A stretch of 46,427 nucleotides of DNA, from assembly GCF_001073155.1 (NCBI RefSeq), contig NZ_JVEE01000015.1:34981-81407 (forward strand). Direction: 5' to 3'. Made by a program: the position numbers and the translations under genes. The DNA comes from Streptococcus parasanguinis. Its GTDB lineage: Bacteria > Bacillota > Bacilli > Lactobacillales > Streptococcaceae. Under the pieces are notes generated by a model, which saw nothing but the letters and a program-made list of their open reading frames with translations, was not told where the DNA came from and made no database searches. How positions within the stretch are numbered: position 1 is the stretch's first letter; each line of letters starts with the position of its first letter. Shown here one piece after another: positions 17,377 to 25,743 of this stretch.

Positions 17377-17874
17377 TTAGGAATTTTTATTTGAAGAATA
17401 CATCATCCTCAATTCCTTAACAGGTTTTCCAAGTTTAAGTATTTTTTCTTGGCCATCAAAAGTAAAACCCATTTTTTGATAGAAAGCAATGGCTCGCTTA
17501 TTCTCTTTCAATACCCATAAATAAATCTCAGAGAAATGATCGAGAGCAGCAAATGCAGCATGCATTAACTGTTTACTCACACCTTTTCCATAGTAATCTT
17601 TTAAAACATATAAGGCGATGATTTCACCAGCTTGAATGGCTTCATCACAAAAATTTCCATAGCTGATAAATCCAATGACCTTCTTTCCATCCATAGCAAT
17701 CAAGGTGTTTTCTGGATACTTTTGACTAAAGAAACGACATTTATCTAATGTCATTGTCTCCTGAAATTCCGCGGGTAAAAGATCGTCATAAGCCTCTCTC
17801 CACGTTTGCCAATGAACGAGAGATTTTCCTTCTATCTCTTCAGGAGTTTCCATTGTTTTAATGATAATCTTCAT
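17377..17874 (-). CDS. GNAT-family N-acetyltransferase
   Basis: A 165-residue single-domain acetyltransferase. The acetyl-CoA loop appears as DYYGKGVSKQL near residue 93, and the C-terminal strand-helix motif reads NKRAIAFYQKMGF. The family transfers acetyl groups to small molecules or proteins; the substrate is unknown. It begins 14 bases after the uvrB stop codon and is probably expressed from the uvrB transcript. Confidence 0.85.
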   Translation of the reverse strand: MKIIIKTMETPEEIEGKSLVHWQTWREAYDDLLPAEFQETMTLDKCRFFSQKYPENTLIAMDGKKVIGFISYGNFCDEAIQAGEIIALYVLKDYYGKGVSKQLMHAAFAALDHFSEIYLWVLKENKRAIAFYQKMGFTFDGQEKILKLGKPVKELRMMYSSNKNS

Positions 17875-17888
17875 TCGCTTTATCCTAT

Positions 17889-19877
17889 CTAATCCAAGGC
17901 CTTGACTTCCAACATCATATCGCGGATTTGCGCTGCCAACTCAAAGTCAAGCACTTCGACAGCTTCTTGCATTTGGCCTTGCAGTTTCTTGACCAGTTCC
18001 TTGCGCTCTTGGCGGTTGAGACTGGTGATATCCACTTCCTTGTCCTCTTCTTTGGCCACCGCCTTGGTGACAGAGATGAGGTCACGGATTTCCTTCTTGA
18101 TGGTTTGTGGAACAATACCATGCTCTTCATTATAAGCCATCTGGATTTTCCGACGACGGGCTGTTTCATCGATGGCCTTTTGCATAGATTGGGTCATGGT
18201 GTCCGCATACATGATCACGTGCCCCTCACTATTACGGGCAGCACGACCGATGGTCTGAATGAGGCCACGTTCGTTACGGAGGAATCCTTCCTTATCCGCA
18301 TCGAGAATGGCTACTAGACTCACTTCTGGTACGTCAATCCCTTCCCGAAGAAGGTTGATCCCGACCAAGACATCAAAAACGCCCAAACGCAAATCACGGA
18401 TGATTTCTGTCCGCTCCAAGGTCTTAATGTCCGAGTGCATGTATTTGACCTTGACCCCCATTTCCTTGAAGTAATCGGTCAAGTCTTCTGCCATCTTCTT
18501 GGTCAGAGTGGTGACAAAAGTCCGCTCTCCACGTTCTACACGCGCATTGATCTCACCCAAGAGATCGTCCATTTGTCCCATGGTCGGACGCACTTCCACC
18601 TCGGGATCTAGAAGACCTGTCGGACGGATGATTTGCTCGATGACGGTATCCGTTTGTTCCATCTCATAGTCACCTGGTGTCGCTGACACATAGACAATCT
18701 GGTGGACATGGCTTTCAAACTCTTCACGACGCAGTGGCCGGTTGTCCAAGGCAGACGGCAAACGGAAGCCATAGTTGACCAGCATTTCCTTGCGCGAGCG
18801 GTCTCCATTGTACATGCCCTTGATTTGGCCCATGGTCATATGACTTTCATCGATCATGATGAGAAAATCTTCAGGGAAGAAGTCCAAAAGGGTGTACGGT
18901 GGCTCTCCTTCACTCCGGCCATCCATATGACGTGAGTAGTTTTCGACACCATTGGTGTAGCCCATCTCTCGCAACATTTCAATATCGTACTCGGTCCGTT
19001 GTTTCAAGCGTTGAGCTTCCAGCAGTTTTCCTTCCTTCTCAAAGATAGCTAACTGTTCTTCCAGCTCAGCTTGAATCTTGGCAATGGCCACTTCCATATG
19101 GTCGTCATTGGTCACGAAGTGAGTGGCTGGGAAAATCGCTAAGTGGTCCACATCTCCTAGAACTTGGCCCGTCAAAGCTTCAATCTCACGAATCCGCTCA
19201 ATCTCATCTCCGAAAAACTCAACTCGAAAGGCATGCTCATCACGCGAAGCTGGGAAAATCTCGACCACATCCCCACGGACACGGAATTTCCCCCGTTGAA
19301 AGTCGATATCATTGCGTTCAAACTGGATATCCACCAAGTCATTGAGCAAACGATCACGAGAAATCTCCAAACCTGGACGCAGGCTGACCACACTGTCGGA
19401 ATATTCCTTAGGCGAACCCAACCCATAGATACATGAAACAGACGCGACTACAATGACGTCATTGCGCTCTAAGAGGGCTGAGGTTGCTGAATGACGAAGC
19501 TTGTCAATCTCATCATTGACCGAGCTATCTTTTTCGATATAGGTATCACTCGATGGCACATAGGCTTCAGGCTGGTAGTAATCGTAGTAAGATACGAAGT
19601 ACTCGACCGCATTTTCAGGGAAAAATTCCTTGAACTCCCCATAGAGCTGGCCCGCTAGGGTTTTATTGTGGGCGATGACCAGGGTCGGCTTATTGACCTG
19701 GGCAATGACCTGGCTCATAGTATAGGTCTTCCCCGTACCAGTTGCCCCCATCAAGATTTGGGCCTTTTCGCCACCTTCGATGTTATCCACCAACTGTTCA
19801 ATGGCCTGCGGTTGATCCCCAGACGGTTGGTATTTGGATACTAGTTTAAATTTGTTGTCTGTTACTCGATTAATCAT
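17889..19877 (-). CDS. uvrB: Excinuclease ABC subunit B
   Basis: UvrB is the damage-verifying helicase-like subunit of nucleotide excision repair, loaded by UvrA and cut by UvrC. Walker A is GATGTGKT near residue 44, the beta-hairpin that inserts at lesions is in the [10 protein letters not shown] region, the DEAD-like motif is DESH, and motif VI is [11 protein letters not shown]-terminal UVR motif ([18 protein letters not shown]) for UvrC contact is complete. At 662 residues it is full length. GAGGA lies before the ATG at 19877. A GNAT gene follows closely. Confidence 0.97.
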   Translation of the reverse strand: MINRVTDNKFKLVSKYQPSGDQPQAIEQLVDNIEGGEKAQILMGATGTGKTYTMSQVIAQVNKPTLVIAHNKTLAGQLYGEFKEFFPENAVEYFVSYYDYYQPEAYVPSSDTYIEKDSSVNDEIDKLRHSATSALLERNDVIVVASVSCIYGLGSPKEYSDSVVSLRPGLEISRDRLLNDLVDIQFERNDIDFQRGKFRVRGDVVEIFPASRDEHAFRVEFFGDEIERIREIEALTGQVLGDVDHLAIFPATHFVTNDDHMEVAIAKIQAELEEQLAIFEKEGKLLEAQRLKQRTEYDIEMLREMGYTNGVENYSRHMDGRSEGEPPYTLLDFFPEDFLIMIDESHMTMGQIKGMYNGDRSRKEMLVNYGFRLPSALDNRPLRREEFESHVHQIVYVSATPGDYEMEQTDTVIEQIIRPTGLLDPEVEVRPTMGQMDDLLGEINARVERGERTFVTTLTKKMAEDLTDYFKEMGVKVKYMHSDIKTLERTEIIRDLRLGVFDVLVGINLLREGIDVPEVSLVAILDADKEGFLRNERGLIQTIGRAARNSEGHVIMYADTMTQSMQKAIDETARRRKIQMAYNEEHGIVPQTIKKEIRDLISVTKAVAKEEDKEVDITSLNRQERKELVKKLQGQMQEAVEVLDFELAAQIRDMMLEVKALD

Positions 19878-20041
19878 CTCTTTGTCCTCACATATATAGA
19901 CCTTATTTTACCATAAATCATTAGAATTCTCTGATATGAGGAATGAAGAGAGAAGACAACATGTTACAGAACGATCCATTAAATTGGTACATGAGCGAAT
20001 TACAATCTAATTAATTGGACACGCATTAGCATAAAAACTAA

Positions 20042-20080
20042 ACAAGACTCTCGCAATTACTTCGAAAGTCTTGTCTTTTA
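20042..20080. terminator. Probable bidirectional terminator
   Basis: ACAAGACT and AGTCTTGT pair with one mismatch in the inner part, with CTTTTATT after it on plus and TTTAGTTTTT after it on minus. It lies downstream of the minus-strand ABC exporter operon. Between it and uvrB (19878-20041) I see nothing else apart from a 17-codon plus-strand frame that is too short to judge. Confidence 0.6.
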
Positions 20081-20104
20081 TTCTAAAACCATGCAATACG
20101 TAAC

Positions 20105-20281
20105 AAGAGGCTGGGACAAAAGTCATAGCCTCTTAATTGTTTTTGGATTGTCGAACAAGATGCAGGGGTTGAGTGGGCTCTACTACGCTGATTTCATCAG
20201 CTTTTACAGCCCTACTCAACTGTGCGGAGGTGGGACGACGAAATCGAATTCTAACGAATTACCGATTTCTGTCCCACTCTC
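20105..20281. repeat. Dispersed repeat, copy B (about 177 bp)
   Basis: The element starts AGAGGCTGGGAC and ends GTCCCACTCT, imperfect inverted ends. Inside, GTTGAGTGGGCT and AGCCCTACTCAAC can pair, as can ATTTC-type short arms near the 3' side. Its last 71 bases are identical to window positions 1-71. An open frame of 66 codons crosses it but shows no protein-like features. Confidence 0.8.
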
Positions 20282-20323
20282 CCAAAATTAGAAAAGTTTG
20301 CTCATCAGTATCATTTTTATTTA

Positions 20324-21013
20324 CTACTTAACTTCTTGATTCCTTACCAAGAAGTAGAGAGTTGCTCCAAGTGAACATACAAATCCAATAATGTAAGTAC
20401 AGAGTTGCAAATAGGAAGCTCTCCCTAATATTGTATCTGCAATAATATTATAAAATAGGTAACTAGTCAATGGTTCCACTACTCTTTCTATGAATGGTTG
20501 TACTAAAATAGGAAATAGCAATAAAATAGCTAAACTCCCCATTGGACTTTTGAAAAAATAACTTAAAAAGTAAGAAATCAAAAAGTATTGGATGGAGCCA
20601 ATCAAATAGAAGCTGAAAATTTCTAAACTGACACCATTTTCGCTACTAAAAAAATGAAACCATATAAGCAATACAATGAAATACAAGGTTGATTGTAGTA
20701 CTACATCACATAACTCTACGAACAGGATCCTAATTGAACTTAAGATCCTTTTTCCACTTACCAAATAAACTAGTTTTGTTTCGTGTGATTGTAACTCAAC
20801 AAATGCATTAACACACCCTATACTAACAGAGAGCATTGAGGCAAAAACAAGAGCTTGCTTTATAGATAATTGTACAACAGTATCATTGATTGAAACTGGT
20901 AACACACCGAAGAGACACACAAAACCTATCAAAAGTGACTGTATAGCTATCTGGTACTTTACGGGTTTTAAACTATATTTTTTGACGATAAGACTAAATA
21001 ATATTCTTGCCAT
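20324..21013 (-). CDS. ABC exporter permease subunit 2
   Basis: A 229-residue membrane protein with about six hydrophobic segments. It overlaps the preceding permease gene by 20 bases and is the last gene of an ATPase-permease-permease operon. The size and arrangement match LanE/LanG or BcrB-like permeases of peptide-export and immunity transporters, but the sequence alone does not prove the substrate. It ends just before dispersed repeat copy B. Confidence 0.75.
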   Translation of the reverse strand: MARILFSLIVKKYSLKPVKYQIAIQSLLIGFVCLFGVLPVSINDTVVQLSIKQALVFASMLSVSIGCVNAFVELQSHETKLVYLVSGKRILSSIRILFVELCDVVLQSTLYFIVLLIWFHFFSSENGVSLEIFSFYLIGSIQYFLISYFLSYFFKSPMGSLAILLLFPILVQPFIERVVEPLTSYLFYNIIADTILGRASYLQLCTYIIGFVCSLGATLYFLVRNQEVK

Positions 21014-21815
21014 TCTTCCTCCTCATTCGAATCATTTCTACAACCATTATGAACACCAAGAACAAGATCCCTTCTACTACTAAAAGTGTAAAGCCGTACA
21101 ATTGGCTCGTTTGAGTCCCTTCAATTCGACCAAATGCAAATGACTTTGCTCCAATCAAAGGCAATAGTTTTTCTATTTTAGAGGAAATTCCTCTTAGAAT
21201 ACCTGATAAGGTGATTACCAATAATAAAACGTCTGCAATTAATGCAGTCATTGATTTTTTCGTTATGATTACGAAAAGTAAAGCTAATAAAGTAAGAACG
21301 ATTGCAAATATCATAACTCTTACCGTGACATCTAAAAACAATGTCAATTCTAATAAATTCTTTAGAGTTGAATCTAGAAAAACGAATAAAATAACAGCGT
21401 TTACTATAGAAAATATTAAAGTAGAAAGTAACGATAGGACAATCGAACTTGCAATAAACCCAGTAAGACGAACTTTCCAGTTAGGAATCAATAACTGGCT
21501 AAAATAATCATCACCAAATTGATAATGGGTTGAATAAACAAGTGAAACAAGAATTGGCAAGAAAATAACACTTGCTTGGTAGGGTGAAGATAAGAGAGCA
21601 TCCCTGACTGTATACACTGGATTCGATGATAACATAGATGGATCAAGGTTAACCGCTTGTCTATTTCCTTCTACTAAGGCATTTATCACCTGGATATTTT
21701 GAATTGAAAAAAATATGCTAACTCCCAAAATAAGAAAAAAAGTAACTTTAAAAGTAGGTAAACTACTATATTTATAAAGGTCACTAAAAAAGGAACGCTT
21801 CAACAAATTATTCAC
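20994..21815 (-). CDS. ABC exporter permease subunit 1
   Basis: A membrane protein of about 273 residues with six or so hydrophobic segments; a long first loop follows the segment FKVTFFLILGVSIFF. I prefer the GTG at 21815, which overlaps the ATPase stop by eight bases and has AAGG upstream; TTG codons at 21806 or 21803 are alternatives, and the ATG at 21863 lies deep in the ATPase gene. Together with the 229-residue permease it forms a heterodimeric channel driven by the ATPase. Confidence 0.75.
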   Translation of the reverse strand: MNNLLKRSFFSDLYKYSSLPTFKVTFFLILGVSIFFSIQNIQVINALVEGNRQAVNLDPSMLSSNPVYTVRDALLSSPYQASVIFLPILVSLVYSTHYQFGDDYFSQLLIPNWKVRLTGFIASSIVLSLLSTLIFSIVNAVILFVFLDSTLKNLLELTLFLDVTVRVMIFAIVLTLLALLFVIITKKSMTALIADVLLLVITLSGILRGISSKIEKLLPLIGAKSFAFGRIEGTQTSQLYGFTLLVVEGILFLVFIMVVEMIRMRRKNGKNII

Positions 21816-22518
21816 CTTCTTTCCCTTCGAGTGCTTTAAAATATGCTTCCTCAAAAGAGCCAAACTGTTTCAAAATATCTTTTGTAGGAGCATCAATAAC
21901 AATTTTGCCATTAGAAATACCAACCAAATGATCTACAGTTAATTCTAACTCACTCATATAATGACTTGTCATTAAGACAGTTTTACCTTCATTGACAAAA
22001 GATTGTAAAAAATTACGTACCCAGCGAATTCCTTCTGGATCTAGTCCATTGATTGGTTCATCTAAAATTAAGATGTCAGGATTTGCTAATAAGGCTGTTG
22101 CTAACCCAAGACGTTGCTTCATTCCTAATGAATAGTCTTTTACCTTTTTATTTTTAGCTTCACTTAACCCCACCAACTCTAAACATTCCTTGCACCTATT
22201 TCTATCAACCCCACAAGCCAACCCAATCCACCGAAGATGCTGAAATCCTGTTCTGGTTGGGTAAGGTTGGCAACTGTCAAGGAACGATCCAACAATACAA
22301 AAAGGATTATCTCCCAATTGAGAGTATTTTTTGCCATTGATCAATGCCATTCCCATTTGACTATTTTCTAAGCCAAGTAAAATTCTGATTAAAGTTGATT
22401 TTCCAGATCCATTCGGTCCAATCAATCCAGTAATCTCACCTTTCTTAGCTTTGAAAGACACGTTTTGAAGGACAATTTTATTATTATATTCCTTATGTAG
22501 CTTTTGAATTGTTATCAT
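21808..22518 (-). CDS. ABC exporter ATP-binding subunit (BcrA/LanF-type, atypical)
   Basis: A 236-residue nucleotide-binding protein: Walker A GPNGSGKST near residue 36, signature YSLGMKQRL, Walker B ILILDEPINGLD. The region that normally holds the Q-loop reads VGSFLDSCQPYPTRTG, with Asp where transporters usually have Gln, and the stretch FQHLRWIGLACGV is reminiscent of ATPases common in Actinobacteria. It is the first gene of a three-gene exporter operon, divergent from a two-component system 158 bases away. By context it probably exports or expels an antimicrobial peptide, but this is inference. Confidence 0.85.
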   Translation of the reverse strand: MITIQKLHKEYNNKIVLQNVSFKAKKGEITGLIGPNGSGKSTLIRILLGLENSQMGMALINGKKYSQLGDNPFCIVGSFLDSCQPYPTRTGFQHLRWIGLACGVDRNRCKECLELVGLSEAKNKKVKDYSLGMKQRLGLATALLANPDILILDEPINGLDPEGIRWVRNFLQSFVNEGKTVLMTSHYMSELELTVDHLVGISNGKIVIDAPTKDILKQFGSFEEAYFKALEGKEGE

Positions 22519-22570
22519 TCATTCTTTTTCCCTTCTGACTTTTAGTGAAATTCCACCTTCACTTGGAGCA

Positions 22571-22579
22571 AGTATAACA
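22571..22579 (-). promoter_or_regulatory. Extended -10 promoter of the ABC exporter operon
   Basis: On the minus strand TGTTATACT fits an extended -10 with no clear -35. The sequence just upstream (22581-22600) has GAGAA and TTCTC as inverted arms, a possible operator for the divergent response regulator. Confidence 0.5.
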
Positions 22580-22644
22580 GGAGAAAATCAGGAAATTCTC
22601 AGAATAATTATTTTTTTTATTTTCAACAAATTACATTCTATATT

Positions 22645-22653
22645 TGCTATAAT
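22645..22653 (+). promoter_or_regulatory. Extended -10 promoter of the two-component system
   Basis: TGCTATAAT matches an extended -10 exactly, 23 bases before the response-regulator ATG. No good -35 is present, consistent with a promoter that needs an activator or relies on the TG motif. Confidence 0.6.
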
Positions 22654-22676
22654 ATGCTCATATAATTGGAGGAACT

Positions 22677-23348
22677 ATGAAGTATAAAATTTTAGCCATT
22701 GACGATGATGAAAAAATCTTACGATTAATAGGGAATGCATTAGAAGCAAACAACTTTCACGTGGAAACTCGTAAAAATATAGAGGAGATCAATATCTGTG
22801 ACTTTACTGGATTTGATCTAATTTTACTTGACGTCATGATGCCTATTTCTGGTTTAGATATTTGTCGTTCCATTCGTCCACAAATTGCTACTCCAATCTT
22901 ATTTCTAACCGCTAAAGATTTTGAAGAAGATTTACTAAAAGGAATACAAGCCGGAGCCGATGATTACATTACAAAACCATTCAGCATTAAAGAATTGATT
23001 GCAAGAATTCAAATGCATCTTCGGAGAGAAGAAAGATCTCACCCTGCCTCTAAAGAAGAAATGAATTCAGATATTACTTTTTATCGAGATCGTCAAGAAA
23101 TTTATTATCAATCAAAGAGAATATCACTAACTAAGCGAGAGTTTGATTTACTTTATCTTTTAGCCAAAAATGAAAACCGAATATTTAGCATAGAAGAACT
23201 TTACAATTATCTTTATCCTGTAAGCTCTGATGCTCAACTACGGTCAATCACCGAATACATCTATCAAATTAGACAAAAATTTAAAACTCATCAAATTGAT
23301 CCAATCAAAACAGTATGGGGAGGAGGATACAAATGGAAAAAGAATTGA
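22677..23348 (+). CDS. OmpR/PhoB-family response regulator
   Basis: A 223-residue regulator. The receiver domain (about 1-120) has the acidic pair DDD near residue 8, the phosphorylated Asp in LILLDVMMP, the Thr of FLTAKD and the Lys of ITKPFS. A winged-helix DNA-binding domain follows (LTKREFDLLYLLA to VWGGGYKW). GGAGG lies five bases before the ATG. The kinase gene starts inside its last codons, so the two are translationally coupled. The most likely target is the divergent ABC exporter. Confidence 0.93.
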   Translation: MKYKILAIDDDEKILRLIGNALEANNFHVETRKNIEEINICDFTGFDLILLDVMMPISGLDICRSIRPQIATPILFLTAKDFEEDLLKGIQAGADDYITKPFSIKELIARIQMHLRREERSHPASKEEMNSDITFYRDRQEIYYQSKRISLTKREFDLLYLLAKNENRIFSIEELYNYLYPVSSDAQLRSITEYIYQIRQKFKTHQIDPIKTVWGGGYKWKKN

Positions 23349-24406
23349 CGATCAAGCAACTCATTAAGCGTACCTACCTTAAAATCATTTGGCAATTTCT
23401 TCTATGTCTTATACTTTTTTACATACTCCCCGCTCTTCTATCTTCTGTATCTGGAATCAATGAGAAAAATGCCAATCGCTTTGCTTTATTTTTTAGCGTC
23501 AGTTCTTGGATTTATCTTTGCATCATTTTAATTGTTATCATTGTAATAAATATTAGACAGTTATTAACCAAGATTCAAAAAGAAATGAACATGGTTTATC
23601 ATAGTGGTCTATATTTCACAAAAAATGAACATCACCATTTGCAGATTAAAGAATTTATTGAAACAAATGAACTGATCGAAAAAATGCAATCTGATATAAA
23701 AAATAGGATTGAACATGAAAAAGATCAAAAAAAAGAACTCATGTTTCAAGTATCTAGCGCTGCACATGATCTTCGAACTCCTCTAACTGTCATCAGAGGA
23801 AATGCTGAATTCTTACAATCTACCAAACAAACACCTCAAGTAATGGAATGTCTAAAAGATCTTGAGCAAGCTAGTATTCAATTAAACGATTATTTTAACC
23901 ACTTCATCCAATACTCCAAAACCTTTTACGACCATGATATTCAACTTGAAAACATATCAATTAAACAAGTAACTTATCAATTACAGGAACATATCTCACC
24001 TTTACTCCCTAAAAATACACAATTTGTTTTTACAAACACAGTAACTCCATCAACACAAATTGCAATTCATTCCAATCTATTTTTCCGAGCAATCACAAAT
24101 ATCATTAATAATTCAATACAACATCAAAAAGAAAATGATGCACAAATCCAGCTAACAATTTCACAAGAAAATAGTCAATTAGTTCTAACTATATGGAATA
24201 ACCAATCTAATTTTTCAAAAAATATATTACAGAATGCTGGAAATCTTTTCTATAAAGATGACCAAGCAAGAACACCCTCTCAAGAAAGTCACTATGGACT
24301 TGGTTTATCTTTCGTAAAACGCGTCATGAAACTTCATAATGGAACGATGCATTTAGAAAATATTCATAATGGTGCACAAGTCAAGCTAATTATTCCTATT
24401 ATATAA
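23333..24406 (+). CDS. Sensor histidine kinase with two membrane segments
   Basis: A 357-residue kinase. Two membrane helices (about residues 15-40 and 55-78) flank a loop of only some 15-20 residues, as in kinases that sense within the membrane or through a partner transporter. The H box is AHDLRTPLTVIRGN with the phospho-accepting His near 145; the ATPase domain has an N box (NIINNSIQH) and GLGLSF. I chose the ATG at 23333 (MEKELTIKQL) because AGGAGG lies six bases before it. Two transporter-linked kinases of this build in Firmicutes respond to bacitracin or lantibiotics, so this is a candidate antimicrobial peptide sensor. Confidence 0.9.
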   Translation: MEKELTIKQLIKRTYLKIIWQFLLCLILFYILPALLSSVSGINEKNANRFALFFSVSSWIYLCIILIVIIVINIRQLLTKIQKEMNMVYHSGLYFTKNEHHHLQIKEFIETNELIEKMQSDIKNRIEHEKDQKKELMFQVSSAAHDLRTPLTVIRGNAEFLQSTKQTPQVMECLKDLEQASIQLNDYFNHFIQYSKTFYDHDIQLENISIKQVTYQLQEHISPLLPKNTQFVFTNTVTPSTQIAIHSNLFFRAITNIINNSIQHQKENDAQIQLTISQENSQLVLTIWNNQSNFSKNILQNAGNLFYKDDQARTPSQESHYGLGLSFVKRVMKLHNGTMHLENIHNGAQVKLIIPII

Positions 24407-24409
24407 AAC

Positions 24410-24446
24410 AAGCCGAACTCATCAATATGTGTTCGGCTTTCTTTCA
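24410..24446 (+). terminator. Terminator of the two-component operon
   Basis: AAGCCGAAC and GTTCGGCTT form a perfect nine-base stem followed by TCTTTC, four bases after the kinase stop codon. Confidence 0.85.
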
Positions 24447-24456
24447 TTTATAATTT

Positions 24457-24486
24457 ATAAAAAAGACCGGCACTTTTGCCTGTCTT
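24457..24486 (-). terminator. Terminator of the CPBP protease gene
   Basis: On the minus strand AAGACAGGCA and TGCCGGTCTT pair with one mismatch and are followed by TTTTTT. It faces the terminator of the convergent kinase gene. Confidence 0.8.
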
Positions 24487-24516
24487 CGTATTTATCATTA
24501 TTTCCTATCAGCCATT

Positions 24517-25464
24517 TCACACTTTTTCATGAACAACTTTTTCTCTTCTTTCCCCTAAGCGATAAACAATCACGACGGATACTAGAAGAACCAGAGTTGT
24601 GATGATCGATCCTTCTGCTCCAAATTCCCCTCCAGTCAACCAGTCAGGTCCTGACCCCATGGTAAAGCTGAAGATAGAGGCATCTGCGCCCGTCCCACTG
24701 ACTTGAAAACCAAGGAGATTTCCTTGTACATAGTTCCAGGTCCCGTGCTGAGCGACCACTAGCCAAATACTATCGGTGTAGATAAGGAGCAGACCAGCTA
24801 GCACCCCATCAAGGACAATATTCAGTAGAGATATGAAGGTCACTCCTGAATTTCCCAGATGAAGAATGCCAAAGAGACTACTAGAAATCCCGATTGCTAA
24901 GGGAAGATTGGTTCTTGCAGCAATCCGAGTCAGGAGCCAACCCCGCGTCGCTACTTCTTCAGTCCCTCCTTGAAGGAGCCAAAATGGGAATAAACCTAGA
25001 ATAAAGAGGATGGGTTCTAAACTTAATTCATTAAGCTCAAAAGTTCCGATTCCACACACTTGGTAGACAAGGGCAATCACACCCATTTGAAGCAGAGAAA
25101 GCAAGATCCCCCAAGCTAGATACTTGAGCCAATTTCTTTTTACAAAACCTAAGCTTGATAAGGAATTCTTCTCTATTACTTTCACCCAAAAAATAAAGAG
25201 TAAGAGAATAAATACAAAACTGAAGAGCTCATAATAGAGAATATAATGGAAGAAAAACTCTTGAATACTTGCAACCCCATTTCCTGGTGAGAAAAACTCG
25301 GTTAGATAACCTATTGCAGTCGAAAATGGTCCCACCAATTCACTACTGAGCCATAGTCCCCCTTCTATAAAGAAGGAAGCTAAAAACACGTAGAATAGTG
25401 TAGAAACGAAAACTGACACAGAAGTTTTCGTTTTGATACCTTGAATGATCAACCCTTTCTTCAT
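24517..25464 (-). CDS. CPBP-family intramembrane metalloprotease
   Basis: A 315-residue membrane protein of the CAAX protease and bacteriocin-processing (CPBP/ABI) family, related to Rce1. The catalytic motifs are visible within membrane segments: EEVATRG (EExxxR), FGILHLG (FxxxH) and HGTWN (HxxxN). Some streptococcal and lactobacillar members give self-immunity to bacteriocins, others process peptides; the role here is unknown. It is near the exporter and sensor genes but on the other side of a terminator pair, so a shared function is only a possibility. Confidence 0.88.
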   Translation of the reverse strand: MKKGLIIQGIKTKTSVSVFVSTLFYVFLASFFIEGGLWLSSELVGPFSTAIGYLTEFFSPGNGVASIQEFFFHYILYYELFSFVFILLLFIFWVKVIEKNSLSSLGFVKRNWLKYLAWGILLSLLQMGVIALVYQVCGIGTFELNELSLEPILFILGLFPFWLLQGGTEEVATRGWLLTRIAARTNLPLAIGISSSLFGILHLGNSGVTFISLLNIVLDGVLAGLLLIYTDSIWLVVAQHGTWNYVQGNLLGFQVSGTGADASIFSFTMGSGPDWLTGGEFGAEGSIITTLVLLVSVVIVYRLGERREKVVHEKV

Positions 25465-25533
25465 CTAGTAACCTCCATTTATCTGAATAGGTCCATTGTA
25501 GCAAAGAAAATCCAGACCTGCAACACCACCTCA

Positions 25534-25550
25534 TGTCAGAAAATCTGACA
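25534..25550 (+). promoter_or_regulatory. GlnR operator upstream of glnPQ
   Basis: TGTCA-GAAAATC-TGACA fits the GlnR/TnrA consensus TGTnA-N7-TnACA at every defined base and extends to a longer palindrome. It ends 17 bases before the -35 of the glnPQ promoter. GlnR represses glutamine uptake genes in streptococci when glutamine is plentiful. Confidence 0.85.
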
Positions 25551-25567
25551 TCAAAAGTTGATTTTTC

Positions 25568-25596
25568 TTGCTAAACTGATACTTTTCTGATATAAT
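25568..25596 (+). promoter_or_regulatory. glnPQ promoter
   Basis: TTGCTA and a perfect TATAAT are separated by 17 bases. Confidence 0.8.
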
Positions 25597-25620
25597 AGCT
25601 TTTATAGAAAAACATAAGAT

Positions 25621-25657
25621 CATTCATACTCTATTTGGTATGAATGTTTTGTTTTTT
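25621..25657 (+). terminator. Terminator-like hairpin in the glnPQ leader
   Basis: CATTCATAC and GTATGAATG form a perfect nine-base stem followed by TTTTGTTTTTT. It lies only 25 bases after the -10 of the glnPQ promoter and about 87 bases before the start codon, so it would stop most transcripts unless bypassed. No antiterminator stem was found. Confidence 0.75.
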
Positions 25658-25670
25658 CAGGCCATCCTTT

Positions 25671-25702
25671 GGTCAATGCACTCATAGGTCAATGCACTCA
25701 TG
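25671..25702 (+). repeat. Tandem 16-bp direct repeat in the glnPQ leader
   Basis: GGTCAATGCACTCATA is followed at once by GGTCAATGCACTCATG, then by GGTCAAACACCC, a partial third copy. It sits between the leader terminator and the ribosome binding site. An in-frame ATG occurs in each unit, but no ribosome binding site precedes them. Confidence 0.8.
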
Positions 25703-25743
25703 GGTCAAACACCCAAAGAGAAATGAAGAAAAAGGAGACAGAA

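Noticed and set aside
19961-20014. A 17-codon frame beginning MLQNDPLNWYM
   Set aside because: Too short, no ribosome binding site, no recognisable relative; it could be the remnant of a lost gene but cannot be supported.
20091-20291. A 66-codon plus-strand open frame near repeat copy B
   Set aside because: It lies wholly across a dispersed non-coding repeat, has no ribosome binding site, and its end duplicates non-coding sequence at positions 1-71.
25671-25702. CRISPR-like array
   Set aside because: Only two and a half direct 16-bp units with no spacers, and no cas genes anywhere in the window.
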